Shown: positions 16,789 through 27,822, counted from the stretch's first letter. The stretch is DNA of 64,000 nt from Prevotella sp. MGM1 (GCF_002933775.1 NZ_BEWV01000204.1:26284-90283); one strand, 5' to 3'. The notes: generated by a model from the sequence alone, not told the origin. Translations and numbers: made by a program.

Positions 16789-17188
16789 GCAAGACTTCAA
16801 GTACACGCAATTCCTCCTTTGTCGCAAACTCTTCAGGTGGCAACGCCCTTACGAGTTTTGCTGTATTACGATTATATTCAGTGATGCAGTATTCAAGTTT
16901 AACGCACACATGTGGGAACGGCCTACTGTTACTGTAATCCATATACTTTCCACACGACTTACGCAGCATCGGTGTGTCATCCGGAATATCGACGATAATG
17001 CAAGCATCATACGACACGATGCCTTTGAGGTACCTCCATGCCGTCTTAGGTTCATCCGGAGAAAAGCAGAACCCCTTTGAGACAGATCCACCTTTTCCAC
17101 CTCTGTAATGGTCGGTATTGTTGATAAGTGTCTCTCCTGCCAAGAATTTGTCAAATTCTTGGCGAGAACAAAATCTTGTGAGTATCAT
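16772..17188 (-). CDS. Hypothetical protein preceding the ACP (138 aa)
   Basis: Not recognised with confidence. GETLINNTDHYRGGKGGSVS, SYDACIIVDIP and NSRPFPHVCVKLEYCITEYN show an alpha/beta fold with some resemblance to ADP-ribosyltransferase-like phage proteins. It overlaps the upstream gene by 4 nt and is followed by the ACP and ketoacyl synthase, so a link to acyl chemistry is possible but unsupported. Confidence 0.55.
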   Translation of the reverse strand: MILTRFCSRQEFDKFLAGETLINNTDHYRGGKGGSVSKGFCFSPDEPKTAWRYLKGIVSYDACIIVDIPDDTPMLRKSCGKYMDYSNSRPFPHVCVKLEYCITEYNRNTAKLVRALPPEEFATKEELRVLEVLRFIKS

Positions 17189-18297
17189 TTCTTTTTGGAT
17201 TTCATTTGTTTGTTAATACGCTCCATCTCCTCGTTGTGCCGTGAGATGTCTTCGAGTTGTTGGAGGATAGTCGTATAAGGTTCTCTGTCCACATCACGCG
17301 CCGTCATGGACAGATACTTCTCCATCGTTGCCGTTGTTCGCGTATAGATTTCAAGAGGGTTAGGTTGCCGCTCATTTTTCCCCACAGGTTGTTTCTTGAA
17401 TACCTTGGGAAACATCTTTGCTAAATACATCATCATGGACGACCACCAAAGAAGGACAAGTTGCCAGTCACGATCAGGGAAATTGCGAAAGTAAGGTGCA
17501 TTATCCGACGACTGATTGGACTGATAATGGAAGCGCGTCACGGTACGCCCCGTTTCTTCGTCAATATATGTGATACGCCGCTCGTATATAGTTGCGAGGA
17601 ATAACGCCTTTGCCAAATCCACGTTTTTAGAAGCCATCAGCAAATCATTCGGAGAAATCTTCCGTCCCATCCGTTGCATCTTCACGAGATGGTTCTGTGC
17701 GTTCATATAGTTTTGCATATACTCCTGCGCAAAGCGATACCGCTGCCAGGAGAAGCCATCCATGAGGGGTGCGGGGCCACGAAAGGGCACCTTGCGCAGC
17801 GACAAACCACGGCGCCGACGGATATTGCGAAGAAGAAACAGAAGCAAGCCATTACCCTGCGTCATATCCAGCCAATCCAACATACCCGGTTGCGCCCTAT
17901 TCCTCCCTTTGGCCGGGACGCCGGAAAGCCACGAGTGAATTTGCCACACATAGAGAGAAAACGTATCGTCATATCCACAGATGCGCCGGATGCACCACGA
18001 CCTAAACGACCGCCATGCCCGATAAACGAAGAACCACAAACGCCCCTCATCCTCAATAGAGTAAGAGCGCATCCGGCAAAGGTAATACTGTGCTTCGACC
18101 GGCACACGAGGATTCAGCGGTTCAACCACCTCTATGTTCGTGAGTCGGAAGAACACCGCAATCTTCACCTCCATCATATCAAAAGGACGGAGAGGAGAGG
18201 AAAGGAAAGCCCGCTCCGTCATAATCTCCGCTATTGCCCGAAGTTGTGCGAGCGTACACCTGTTCCACGAAACAGGAAGTCTCAAATCTATCTGCAT
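17185..18297 (-). CDS. Tail-region hypothetical protein (370 aa)
   Basis: Basic, Trp/Arg-rich and largely helical (WFFVYRAWRSFRSWCIRRIC, LLLFLLRNIRRRRGLSLRK). It follows the tape measure gene by about 30 nt in the same direction. Position and length suggest a tail assembly factor, but no family was recognised. Confidence 0.6.
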   Translation of the reverse strand: MQIDLRLPVSWNRCTLAQLRAIAEIMTERAFLSSPLRPFDMMEVKIAVFFRLTNIEVVEPLNPRVPVEAQYYLCRMRSYSIEDEGRLWFFVYRAWRSFRSWCIRRICGYDDTFSLYVWQIHSWLSGVPAKGRNRAQPGMLDWLDMTQGNGLLLFLLRNIRRRRGLSLRKVPFRGPAPLMDGFSWQRYRFAQEYMQNYMNAQNHLVKMQRMGRKISPNDLLMASKNVDLAKALFLATIYERRITYIDEETGRTVTRFHYQSNQSSDNAPYFRNFPDRDWQLVLLWWSSMMMYLAKMFPKVFKKQPVGKNERQPNPLEIYTRTTATMEKYLSMTARDVDREPYTTILQQLEDISRHNEEMERINKQMKSKKK

Positions 18298-18328
18298 ATC
18301 CTATACTATATACAACAAAAGTTACACA

Positions 18329-21300
18329 TCAACCCTTCCATCTACGGTCGCCCGAATTGCGCCGCATGAAGGCAGCACCCGATGCCGCCTCTTCCGTAAC
18401 GGAACCCCGCCCAAACTTATTCACATGAAGACCATTGCGTTGGATAAGCGTCATCATTGCCGCGAAACCATCGAGCGAAGCACGGAGAGACGCCACATCC
18501 TCGGAAGAAAGACCAACAGGATGCGTGTCAGTCGTCGCGGAGAAGTCCTGCACGTTGCCACTGTCGTAAGCACGATATGTCATACCTGAGCGATAGCGGT
18601 CGAACTTCACAATTTCCGCCATAAGGTCAGGCCGTGCCATCATCATGGCCGCTGTCGTCTCACGACCGATAACCATTTCCGGTCCACGTTCCGCCACAAG
18701 TGCCGGCTGTCCATTGATGAGTGTCGTGATAGGATCGCGGACAAGCCCAGTGGACAGTTCACCCCCATCCTTGGCCGCATACACATTACCATCGTTACCC
18801 ACGACCGGATAAGTTTTTCCATCCTCTACACCTCGGAAAGCCTGCACGTTACCACTATCATAAGTCAGCATACCCGTGACCAGTTTCACATTCGGCCCAG
18901 CATCCGAAGACTTGTCGCCGCCACCCCCAAAGAGCGAAGACACCTTGCTCATAGCGAATGATAGCAAGCCATTCAACAAGGCCGTGATGACCGCCACGAG
19001 CGGAATACCCCACCAACCGAGCGAACCAATGATTTTAGACGCGCCACTGGCGATACCCATCGTCGTGTTCGCCTGCGTCTTGGCCGATTCCGTCTGCACC
19101 TCCTGTTGCGTCTGCGTCTGCTGCACCTGCAAGGTCTCCTGACCTATCTCCTGCGTAGCCTGTTTGATATTACCCTGTACCTCCTCATTCAAGAACTCCT
19201 GAGCCTGGCCACCCACCTCTTGTGTTTCGGTGATTTGGTCCTGCTTATCCGCTTCGAGCGCGACCATTTTCTTAGTCGATTTCTTCATTGACACAGAAGT
19301 AAGACGGTCATTCATCTTCTGCATGATGCGCCGTTTAGCATACTCTTTAGTCATCTCGATGGTCTGCTTCATAAAGGCTTTAATCATTTCACGGGTTGCC
19401 TCCTTCATCGCCTCTTGTCCTGCATCCGCATCCTCCGTCATAGTCGCGAAAGCCTCTCCGATGGAAGACCCGAAATCCTCGACCGGAGTCGCCAACTGGT
19501 AGATGTCATTGATACGCTGCTTCATCTGTTCGGCCACAGAGCGAGCATACTCCATTTCAGACCTTAGTATAGCCTGTTCCGCATCGCGGAGCGTTTCTGC
19601 ATCCGCCTGGTGCGCAGCGAGGAAATCATAGTACGCCGCAGCAGCCTCCATCTTGAGCCGATAGGCATCAATTTCAGGGTCGTGCCCCATCGAGGATATG
19701 AATGATGCCGCACCATAAGTATCCTTTCGCGGAATACTCTCCCCATTCTCTTTGCGGGCTTGCACATCCGCAGAATACTGGCCAACACCGGACGACAGCA
19801 TCTCGGTGTAATTCTGCGCAGTCTCGTTTTCATGGAACTCCGGCCGTTTCATCCATTGCTCATCAAGAATCTTCTTCTGTCTCTCGCGCGACTTTTTAAG
19901 GGCTTCGGTATAAGAGTCCGAGTATTTAATAAGTTCGCGATAGAAAACGCGGAGTTCATCACCAGACAGATTAAGGACCTGCGTTAATTCCGTGTCGGAG
20001 TTCTTCCAGTCTTCACCGAAAAGGATTGTCATCAAGTCGTTCTTATCCTTAGCAGCAAAAAGATCCGTGATGTGAGTTCGAGCCGTCAGCAACACACGTT
20101 CGATTTCATTGGCACGGCGTTGCAATAAACGCTCCGCATCTTCACCCCCTGCGAGGAGAGTGTCGGCCTGTGCTTCTGACAAATCGAAGAAACCGAGTTT
20201 CTCCATAGACTGTGTATATTCATCATCCACCTTTGCTGTATAGTTATCATCCAAGAGACGGCTTTGCACCTCTCTACGTCGTCTCTGTTCTACGGTCTCA
20301 TTCGTCTTCTCATTGAGTGAGGCATTCTTCCATATCGCATCAATGGAAGCATTCCCGGGGATTTCAAGATTGGCCGACAAATTCATTATGAGATTCCGAA
20401 GTGCAACGGTATTGGACGCATTGATATTATCAAGCAACACCTTTGACTCATTGTAACCTACTTCATCAGCCTGTTCTATCATGTCCGTTTTCATTGTATC
20501 ACGGAACGATTCCCATGTATTTTCCACACCCGCGATGGATTTACGAGCCTGAGAGAGTGCAAGGTTCATACGGCCTTCCACCGCCCGTACAGCAGATTCC
20601 GTGAGAGCCGTGTCCCAATTCTGTTCGTTTGCCGTGCGGAGCACCTCTGTAATCTGCCTCTGATAGAAGTTTTTTATGTTATCAATGACGGCACGAGCCT
20701 GGTCCTGAGCATCTTTCAAGTCTCTTCTCCACTCCTGCTTTTGCCGCGCCGCTTCCTCCTTGGCACGTTTGAGCGCATCTTTGTCAGGAGCTTCATTGTC
20801 AAGAGTGCCAGGTTCTTCATTTTGAACAGAGACATCGGTAATCGTGTCCTCAAAAGGTTTCCATTTCTTATTGACACGATCCATAGCGTTATTGGCTGAC
20901 ACTATTTGCGAAACATAACGCATTGCACGATAAAGTTGCTGTTCTTTTGCTGTCAAGTTGCGAGTATTCGATTCCCTACTCATCATGCTCATTACAGCAG
21001 ACTCGCCATTATCTACAGCATAAGGAGCAACCGCACTATAATCTTCTTGCGATTTTTCGATGTCTGTCCATTTAGTTGGTACTGCACGAGAACGATTTTT
21101 AATGGCATCACTAATAATTTTAGCATCCACGTTCCATTTTTTACCAAGATCTTTTCCTATCTGTTCAATAGACTTACCGGCTTCCAAGGCATCTTCAACA
21201 TATCCCTTCAACCATTCTCCATTCTGACCCGGATTAGCTCTTTCATCATATTCAGAAAGTCTGTCAGCCGCCCATCCTATACGAGGAGTCACTTGTTTTT

Positions 21301-24112
21301 CTATATCCTTCTCGCGGAGTTGAAGTGCAATCTTCGCTTTCAACTGTTTGACAACCTCCTTATACGCATTAGCAATGTCTTCAGCTGTGGATTTCTCATT
21401 GAGAAGGTTCGTAAGGTAGCCACCAAACTCCTTGTTAAAATTATGTATAGCTGCCTTATGTTCATTAGAACCCTTCTTTGCATTTGTGATAGCATCTGTA
21501 TATCGCTTCAAGCGGTCTTCGGCAACAGCAAAATCACGGTTAAAATCAGACAGAGTAGGATTAAACCCACTCATCCATTCATCCATCTTCTGTCCTTTCT
21601 TCACCACATCATATATGGCCGACCCCAAAGCAACAACAGCGGTAATGACAAGACCTATCACGTTGGCTTTTTGAACTGTATTCAACGCTTTCCATGCTGC
21701 TACGAGTCCATTTGTCTGCAAGGTAGCAAGTACAGAAGCCTTACCCATCAATCCGATAGAAGTAGCCACTCCGGTAACAGCCGCTGCCACCCCTTTGAAC
21801 AGTAAACCAGAAAGAATAGCAGGAAGAAGATAGAGGATGGATTTCATTCCAACCGCTATCATTTCAAGCAATGATTTCAAGACCCAAAGAGCAAACTTGT
21901 TGGATGTCGTATGCTTGGAAAAATCATACCAAGCCCGTGCCATTTCCTTCACCATATCCACCCCTTCCGGATTGACAAAGGCTTTCTCCCAGATATTTCC
22001 GGCACGTTCCATCAATGCCTGAGCCGTCTCCTGCTGAATAGCATATTCCTTTGATACGGCCGTAGCTTCTTCAAAAGCCACCTTAGACGTATTCAAGTGT
22101 TCTTTTAGCATGTCCACATTCTTGCTCATTGTCACCATCACATTGACAAGACGGGCACCATCAGAACCGAGGTCTTTGAATACACCTTGCAGCGCGTTCA
22201 TGTTCCCCTTCTCTCTCATCTTCTCGAAGATAAGCACCATTGCATCAATGGCACGACCAGCAGAATAAAGTTCGTTTATGGTACCGGGTGCTATCTGCAA
22301 TTCATTTTCTATCAGATTGTGCTTGGTCTGTAAAGAAGAAATCAGTTTGTTGAATGCCGTAGAAGCCACCTCCGGCATCAAATACATAGAGTCGGCAGCA
22401 GAACCCAGCGCAAGGAGTTGGTCCGTGGTAATGCCCGCTGTGCGTGCCATACCCGTGAGACGCTTTGCGAACTCCACGATGTTGTTGGAAGTAGCCGTAG
22501 AAGTAGCTGACAGTTGGAACATGGAAGAACCCACGGCCAGCATGGACTTCTCCACACCCATCTTCGGGATAAGACCCATCACCTCCGTTATTTTAGAGAG
22601 AGCCGTAAGTGCATCCGCACCCAGGTCCTCCTTGAGAGCCACGTTCACCTGATTGGCAGCACGGACGAACTGTTCAAGACCTGCTGTGCCATACTTACCG
22701 ATACCCAATTTGGCACCGGCATACGCAATCTCATTCAACTCCTCAATCGTGGTACGAGTGTCGAGCTTAGAAAGAGACTGCGACAAATCATTGACATCCT
22801 TCATGGCCAGACCAGATACCTTGCGAATGTCAGCAAGCTGATCCGAGAATTTCAAGTTCAACCGGAACACGGCCGTAAGTTTCTGTTGAACCATGGAGAA
22901 TAATTGGAAGGCACCAAAGTATGCCGTCATGTTTCTGAGCGTTGTCTGCCATGCGGACGAATGTTTTTTCACCGAATCTGTAGAACGTTCAATTTCCGCA
23001 CGGACTTGTCTCAGTTGTTGTGTCTTTCTGCTATATTCCACCGTGTCCCGCTGGAGCGTTTTCATTTCCGTTTCCAGTTGCTTTGCCGCCTGCTGGAGCT
23101 TGTCAAGCGGTGTGGAACGAAGATTTTTCAGAACCTTGTTCACATCCACCGTTTCGCGATCCACACCATCCAAAGCCTCGCGAAGTGTCTTGGCAGACTG
23201 CACCAACTGGCTGCGCATCGGGTCGTTGATAGCCATATTCTTCAGCTGCTTGTTCACATTATCAAGAGCCGTCTCGATTTCCTTTGGGGTAAACCTTTTC
23301 GGATCCATGGCAATGTCTGACGCTTCCTGTGCTATCTGCTGTGTAGTTTTAGCCACCTCCTTGTTTTTGCCGGCGATAGCATCTAACTGTTCGTCCGCCT
23401 TTTTCAGTTCGTTGTTTACGTTCTTGATTTCCATCGCGGGGTCTGCCACTTGCACTCCACCCGTACCTATGGAGTCACGATAATTTGTCAGGTTCTGACG
23501 AGCTGCACGAAGAGAATCCGCGCTGGGCGTTCCTGAATTTATGGTAGCCACAGAACGATTACGCTGCTCCTGCGAAAGTTGAGAAAGCACATTCTGCTGG
23601 CGGATATATTCCGTAGTGCCCTGCTTCGTCTGTTGGAGCAAGGATTTCGTCTGTTGAATAGCCTTATTGAGCCATGCGTCTGAAGTAGAAGAGAGGTTTC
23701 CGATATGCTTACCAATGTTCAGCATCTCTCCCTGCAGCACTTTTATCTGGTCGGATATTGCCTTGTATTTCGCACGTAGGTCATCCAACTTCGGACTGTC
23801 TGTGCTCACCTTAGCCATCTCCTTTTTCACTTGACGCAGCGCACGGTTAAGTTGTGAAAGCGACGAGTTAGAGAGGTCATTCGTCACCTTCACAATACAA
23901 TCCATATTGTCCTTTCCCTCTTTGACAGCGACAGAGAGCTCCTTAATGTCGTGCGCCATTTTCTTGGCACGTTCGGTACCCGCCTTTCCGGAATCCACGA
24001 GCTGCTTGTAAGTGCCTTGAAGCCTTTTTAGTTCCGTTTCCATAGCCCGGACTGCGGCCACAGGCTGCTTGGTGTTACATGTAATGATGACTTCCTGTTT
24101 TTGAGTACTCAT
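18329..24112 (-). CDS. Tail tape measure protein
   Basis: 1,927 aa. The N-terminal 380 residues are coiled coil; residues 380-750 hold the TP901-type tape measure core (FSDQLADIRKVSGLAMKDV, ELNEIAYAGAKLGIGKYG). Hydrophobic segments follow near 760-840 (LLYLLPAILSGLLFKGVAAA), then long helical repeats and a membrane-like segment near 1740 (WWGIPLVAVITALLNGLLSF). Known role: sets tail length and helps DNA entry. The size predicts a long tail of siphovirus type. It has its own late-type promoter. Confidence 0.93.
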   Translation of the reverse strand: MSTQKQEVIITCNTKQPVAAVRAMETELKRLQGTYKQLVDSGKAGTERAKKMAHDIKELSVAVKEGKDNMDCIVKVTNDLSNSSLSQLNRALRQVKKEMAKVSTDSPKLDDLRAKYKAISDQIKVLQGEMLNIGKHIGNLSSTSDAWLNKAIQQTKSLLQQTKQGTTEYIRQQNVLSQLSQEQRNRSVATINSGTPSADSLRAARQNLTNYRDSIGTGGVQVADPAMEIKNVNNELKKADEQLDAIAGKNKEVAKTTQQIAQEASDIAMDPKRFTPKEIETALDNVNKQLKNMAINDPMRSQLVQSAKTLREALDGVDRETVDVNKVLKNLRSTPLDKLQQAAKQLETEMKTLQRDTVEYSRKTQQLRQVRAEIERSTDSVKKHSSAWQTTLRNMTAYFGAFQLFSMVQQKLTAVFRLNLKFSDQLADIRKVSGLAMKDVNDLSQSLSKLDTRTTIEELNEIAYAGAKLGIGKYGTAGLEQFVRAANQVNVALKEDLGADALTALSKITEVMGLIPKMGVEKSMLAVGSSMFQLSATSTATSNNIVEFAKRLTGMARTAGITTDQLLALGSAADSMYLMPEVASTAFNKLISSLQTKHNLIENELQIAPGTINELYSAGRAIDAMVLIFEKMREKGNMNALQGVFKDLGSDGARLVNVMVTMSKNVDMLKEHLNTSKVAFEEATAVSKEYAIQQETAQALMERAGNIWEKAFVNPEGVDMVKEMARAWYDFSKHTTSNKFALWVLKSLLEMIAVGMKSILYLLPAILSGLLFKGVAAAVTGVATSIGLMGKASVLATLQTNGLVAAWKALNTVQKANVIGLVITAVVALGSAIYDVVKKGQKMDEWMSGFNPTLSDFNRDFAVAEDRLKRYTDAITNAKKGSNEHKAAIHNFNKEFGGYLTNLLNEKSTAEDIANAYKEVVKQLKAKIALQLREKDIEKQVTPRIGWAADRLSEYDERANPGQNGEWLKGYVEDALEAGKSIEQIGKDLGKKWNVDAKIISDAIKNRSRAVPTKWTDIEKSQEDYSAVAPYAVDNGESAVMSMMSRESNTRNLTAKEQQLYRAMRYVSQIVSANNAMDRVNKKWKPFEDTITDVSVQNEEPGTLDNEAPDKDALKRAKEEAARQKQEWRRDLKDAQDQARAVIDNIKNFYQRQITEVLRTANEQNWDTALTESAVRAVEGRMNLALSQARKSIAGVENTWESFRDTMKTDMIEQADEVGYNESKVLLDNINASNTVALRNLIMNLSANLEIPGNASIDAIWKNASLNEKTNETVEQRRRREVQSRLLDDNYTAKVDDEYTQSMEKLGFFDLSEAQADTLLAGGEDAERLLQRRANEIERVLLTARTHITDLFAAKDKNDLMTILFGEDWKNSDTELTQVLNLSGDELRVFYRELIKYSDSYTEALKKSRERQKKILDEQWMKRPEFHENETAQNYTEMLSSGVGQYSADVQARKENGESIPRKDTYGAASFISSMGHDPEIDAYRLKMEAAAAYYDFLAAHQADAETLRDAEQAILRSEMEYARSVAEQMKQRINDIYQLATPVEDFGSSIGEAFATMTEDADAGQEAMKEATREMIKAFMKQTIEMTKEYAKRRIMQKMNDRLTSVSMKKSTKKMVALEADKQDQITETQEVGGQAQEFLNEEVQGNIKQATQEIGQETLQVQQTQTQQEVQTESAKTQANTTMGIASGASKIIGSLGWWGIPLVAVITALLNGLLSFAMSKVSSLFGGGGDKSSDAGPNVKLVTGMLTYDSGNVQAFRGVEDGKTYPVVGNDGNVYAAKDGGELSTGLVRDPITTLINGQPALVAERGPEMVIGRETTAAMMMARPDLMAEIVKFDRYRSGMTYRAYDSGNVQDFSATTDTHPVGLSSEDVASLRASLDGFAAMMTLIQRNGLHVNKFGRGSVTEEAASGAAFMRRNSGDRRWKG

Positions 24113-24140
24113 ATTGGCAGAGTTTTATCAGAATTTGACA

Positions 24141-24177
24141 CAAAGATAGAACTCGGAGTATGCGAAAAGGGGACAAA
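24141..24177 (-). promoter_or_regulatory. Late-type promoter P2 (TTTGTCCCC-25-TATCTTTG)
   Basis: Minus-strand TTTG (24177-24174) continuing TCCCC, a 25 nt gap, then TATCTTTG (24148-24141), about 30 nt before the tape measure ATG. Same geometry as P1, P3 and P4. Confidence 0.65.
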
Positions 24178-24184
24178 CAGAAAG

Positions 24185-24205
24185 CCCCGGAAGAGGGCTC
24201 CGGGG
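24185..24205 (-). terminator. Terminator after tail tip gene
   Basis: A CCCCGGA and TCCGGGG stem around a short loop, with TTTCTGTTTG on the minus-strand 3' side. It separates the tail tip gene (stop 24236) from promoter P2. Confidence 0.7.
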
Positions 24206-24235
24206 ACAATAGTCATAGAGAATAAACGATAAACA

Positions 24236-26761
24236 TTATACGGAAACTATATTTGTAATCTTCAAATCTCCATAGTTTACCGTAACGATGAAGTTAGCCA
24301 CCTTACCTGACGAACCCCAAGTAGGTGGGAGGTCAGCATTGGTAATGCGCAGGATTCGTGTGGGCACCGATGATGGCCAATGTGCCTTAACCCATCCGAG
24401 GTCAGACTGCTGTTCGGCCGGTGTACGAGAGTCCACCGCTTCCCCATAATTACCGATATATCGCTCCCAGGACCAATCTTTGTCTTTTAGAGAGTCCGTG
24501 ATGTCGTAGTTTCCGCAAAGAAGATGAGGATCGAGGTAGATATTCACATAACCCGGATATGCCGATGCAGAAGTGATACGCTGGCCCGATTCATTGTAAA
24601 AACGTATCTCAAGGTCTTGAAGACCATACACCATGTGCCATACGGAAGACAGCGGATGCGGTTCGTCGGCCACAGAAGATGGTGACACGAGATACCACTT
24701 GCAGCCCCCATAGGTAACGGTTGGATAAGTGCGAGAAGAGCGTTCATAATTCATTGCCGGGTCCCATTCACCCAAAAACACCTCCTGCGCATAGGCACGT
24801 GTCAGGACAAAAGAAGCGGAAGTGGTGTATGTCTCTGTTGAAGAATCCGTTTGCACGTCACGCGATGCCGCCACGATATAAAGCGCCCCATTCTCCGGAA
24901 TATCCGTGAAGAAAAACTCCAAAGCAGAAGGAATGCCATCGGGATATTTTGCGGCCATGACATCGTTCCACGCCTTATCAGCAACATCATCGCCAGACTG
25001 CCGTGTGATGGTAAGTTTATAGCCACCAGAAATGATGCTGCCCTCCACATCCTGCAAGACAAAATCCGCACGGAGATGTTCGTCTTCGGCTATGGTTCCA
25101 TCCGGCCGAGAAAGTCGGATGTCAATGCGGTCGGAGAAGCGAGTGAACTGGTCGAGAATACCATATATATGCGCATTTTTCGTGACGAACCCCTCTCCAT
25201 CAAATTCTTTGCGAGAGACAACCCCGTTGTCGTCGACCCGCAGCATGACAAATCCAGTAAGGTCGCCCCATCCTCCCATAAAAGTATGCTCCTCCCATTC
25301 CCAAGTATTGACCCCCTCGAAACGTGCTGTATAGGAAGTCGTATAGACAAAGAATTTCTGTCGTTCAGGATGGTCAGTTCCGAAGAATCCAGAAACGGAG
25401 AGTACCGCCCACTGCTGTGGAGAAGGCGAATAAGAACCATCGGAGAACTGTCGCGCCTGTACCGTTACCAAACCCGCAGTGAGGACTTTATCATCAGGAT
25501 GCGGGATGTAGTCCGCATCCTGCGCAATATAGGAAACCGTGTCATTCTCCGTGCGCTCCACCACATTGTCCACTGCAATGACCCGACAATAGATAGACTC
25601 GAACCCTGCGCGGGAGATATTACCCCGGCGGTCATCTGCATTAGCTGACGCATTTTTAGAGCCATCCATATTGTGCCAGAACCCACGAAGAATGTCGTGA
25701 ACCAGGAACTCACCCGGTTCCCCGTCATTCAAGTCAAGCACAAACTGGCAGGTGTGTGCCGAAGCATCTACGGCTATCACCTCCTTAACACGACCCTTAC
25801 CGGCCGAGTCCCAGCGTGTACCCGCCAACACTTCAATAGAGTTATATTTCAGCGTAGGAACGGATAGCGACTGCGAAAGTTCGAGGTTACGCGCGAAGAT
25901 AGTTCCATCCGGCAAAAAACGCATACCCTCGCGAGCACCGATCCCCACCTGGCCATCCTTCTCAAAATCGCCCACAGTAACCGTCTTCTTCAGTACCGTC
26001 TCTCCCTTAACCAAGATAGAGTTATTGAATGTGATTTTGCCGTTGGCCACATCATCGTGCGTCTTGGAGAGCCAATGATTCTCGGCATAGGCCGGCGTAA
26101 CGAGATGGTCGTCGGAGTCCTCTTTCGTACCATCCCCCGCCACCCCGTTGATGATATTACCATTAAGAACAAGCTGCTTTAAGGATGCCCATGTAACCGT
26201 CAGTTTCTCAAATGTCGCTTCCGCTATCGTCTTGATAAAGCGTACCATATCAGCAGAAGCCACATATTCCCACCATGTATCAGATCCACCTGCGGCGATG
26301 GACTCATCAGATGCCAGTTGTCCACTGTTGATGACCTGTTGCCAAGTGCGGTCCTGTACCACACCTCCCACTTCGGACGGAGAGATGATGCCCTGCGTAA
26401 AGATATAGTAATGCGTATTAGGCCCTACCTGCGTTCCGCTCTCATTGCATCCATAGATGTCAATCAGCTCAGAGGGAAACACCACCTGCGCATTAGCATC
26501 GGCATCCTCAGACTTCGGAATGGCAATGTACACATAACGGATAAGATTGTCGTGAAAAAACGTAGGCGATGCTACCAACGGCCATCTGCGGTAGTTGTGC
26601 GCATTGTCATATCCAAGTCCGGATATGCCACGCATATAGCACATGACCATGGAACCGGAAGAGCAGTTGGCATGGATGTAGTTGCGGTCTCCAGTAGCGT
26701 TAAGCTGTATGAAGATAGCATAATTGGAAAACCAATAGTCAGCAGGACGAGCGAGAGTCAT
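24236..26761 (-). CDS. Distal tail / tail tip structural protein
   Basis: About 841 aa. I use the ATG at 26761 (MTLARPADYWFS), just after the stop of the preceding gene. The middle contains WASLKQLVLNGNIINGVAGD, GMRFLPDGTIFARNLEL and a series of beta-rich modules of the kind seen in Bacteroidetes phage tail tip or baseplate proteins. Its position between the tape measure and the first tail gene supports this. Host-range determination is possible. Confidence 0.75.
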   Translation of the reverse strand: MTLARPADYWFSNYAIFIQLNATGDRNYIHANCSSGSMVMCYMRGISGLGYDNAHNYRRWPLVASPTFFHDNLIRYVYIAIPKSEDADANAQVVFPSELIDIYGCNESGTQVGPNTHYYIFTQGIISPSEVGGVVQDRTWQQVINSGQLASDESIAAGGSDTWWEYVASADMVRFIKTIAEATFEKLTVTWASLKQLVLNGNIINGVAGDGTKEDSDDHLVTPAYAENHWLSKTHDDVANGKITFNNSILVKGETVLKKTVTVGDFEKDGQVGIGAREGMRFLPDGTIFARNLELSQSLSVPTLKYNSIEVLAGTRWDSAGKGRVKEVIAVDASAHTCQFVLDLNDGEPGEFLVHDILRGFWHNMDGSKNASANADDRRGNISRAGFESIYCRVIAVDNVVERTENDTVSYIAQDADYIPHPDDKVLTAGLVTVQARQFSDGSYSPSPQQWAVLSVSGFFGTDHPERQKFFVYTTSYTARFEGVNTWEWEEHTFMGGWGDLTGFVMLRVDDNGVVSRKEFDGEGFVTKNAHIYGILDQFTRFSDRIDIRLSRPDGTIAEDEHLRADFVLQDVEGSIISGGYKLTITRQSGDDVADKAWNDVMAAKYPDGIPSALEFFFTDIPENGALYIVAASRDVQTDSSTETYTTSASFVLTRAYAQEVFLGEWDPAMNYERSSRTYPTVTYGGCKWYLVSPSSVADEPHPLSSVWHMVYGLQDLEIRFYNESGQRITSASAYPGYVNIYLDPHLLCGNYDITDSLKDKDWSWERYIGNYGEAVDSRTPAEQQSDLGWVKAHWPSSVPTRILRITNADLPPTWGSSGKVANFIVTVNYGDLKITNIVSV

Positions 26762-26762
26762 A

Positions 26763-27800
26763 TCAATCAAGTGAAGGCGTTACGAAGATGACAGATGACG
26801 GCCCGTTGTTCTCGAAGAGCGGAGCCGTTTCCGGCTTAGGCAATTCAGGTTCAACATACAATGGTGAAGACTTGAGCGCATCAAGAGCCACGGATGGGAG
26901 AGCAGACTGGTGAAGAGCAATATATTCAGTCAGTTTGTCGGTGATTGATACCGCCTCATTGTGTGCAACCGTGCGCCGGTCATTCTCCACACGAATAACC
27001 TTTGTACGTGCTTCGAGATAGCGAGAAGCAGCCTTGCGCAGGGTGTGGAGGACACGAGAAAGCAACGATTTCTCCGAGTTGGTGATGTCGGTCACGGAAC
27101 CTTGTGAGAACATCACTATAAAGTCCATGAAGTCTTCCCCTATGACCGGAGCCAACACATCCTCATGAATGAAGCGCAAATCAGGAAGCATGGAGATAAA
27201 TTTCTCACGAGAGTCGTAGATATTCAGATATTCCTGAAGGACTTTCGCCGATGGGATAACGAGAGAGCCAGCAAGATAGAAGAAGCGAGACTCCTGCCAC
27301 AGACGGACAATCTCCATCTGTTCTTCATCTGCATCATCGTCCTGCGCCCAGTCTTCAAGCAACACGAGAAGCCTATTAAGCGCAGCATGTGCCTCTTTGG
27401 TACATGTAGCCTTATACGCGACGACCGCCTCGCGATCCGCCTTCTGGTAATCATCTGCCACAGACATGTTGATGCCAGATCCATTGATGGAGATGGCCTG
27501 CATGTCGATGGCACGGGAGAGAGCATCGAATACCAGGATGCGCTGTGCTACCGTGAGGAGACGGGCGTATGGAGGGAGGTCAGTCCCGTCTGTGATTTGA
27601 TGAATATAAGTACCAATGCCAGAATCCGAATTGCGGAGATTGCGATAGTAATCCGTGAGCGAACGATGGAGAGACATCCCGAGCTTGTCTGACAGGAAAT
27701 CATGTTCAGAGGAATCGAAGAAGCCAGAAAAGACTTCAATATGGTCAATGGCGTTGGCCGGAGCGTAGAGCCTTAACTCTTCAACAGTAGATATAAGCAT
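26763..27800 (-). CDS. Structural protein, possibly DUF6712-like (345 aa)
   Basis: The ATG at 27800 (MLISTVEELRLYAPAN) sits behind promoter P4; the longer frame would run into the promoter. The protein is mostly helical with an acidic stretch EDWAQDDDADEEQ. The opening LISTVEELRLY and general make-up recall the DUF6712 group of Bacteroidetes phage virion proteins. First gene of the tail transcription unit. Confidence 0.6.
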   Translation of the reverse strand: MLISTVEELRLYAPANAIDHIEVFSGFFDSSEHDFLSDKLGMSLHRSLTDYYRNLRNSDSGIGTYIHQITDGTDLPPYARLLTVAQRILVFDALSRAIDMQAISINGSGINMSVADDYQKADREAVVAYKATCTKEAHAALNRLLVLLEDWAQDDDADEEQMEIVRLWQESRFFYLAGSLVIPSAKVLQEYLNIYDSREKFISMLPDLRFIHEDVLAPVIGEDFMDFIVMFSQGSVTDITNSEKSLLSRVLHTLRKAASRYLEARTKVIRVENDRRTVAHNEAVSITDKLTEYIALHQSALPSVALDALKSSPLYVEPELPKPETAPLFENNGPSSVIFVTPSLD

Positions 27801-27822
27801 GGGCGATGAAATTTTGTTTCCA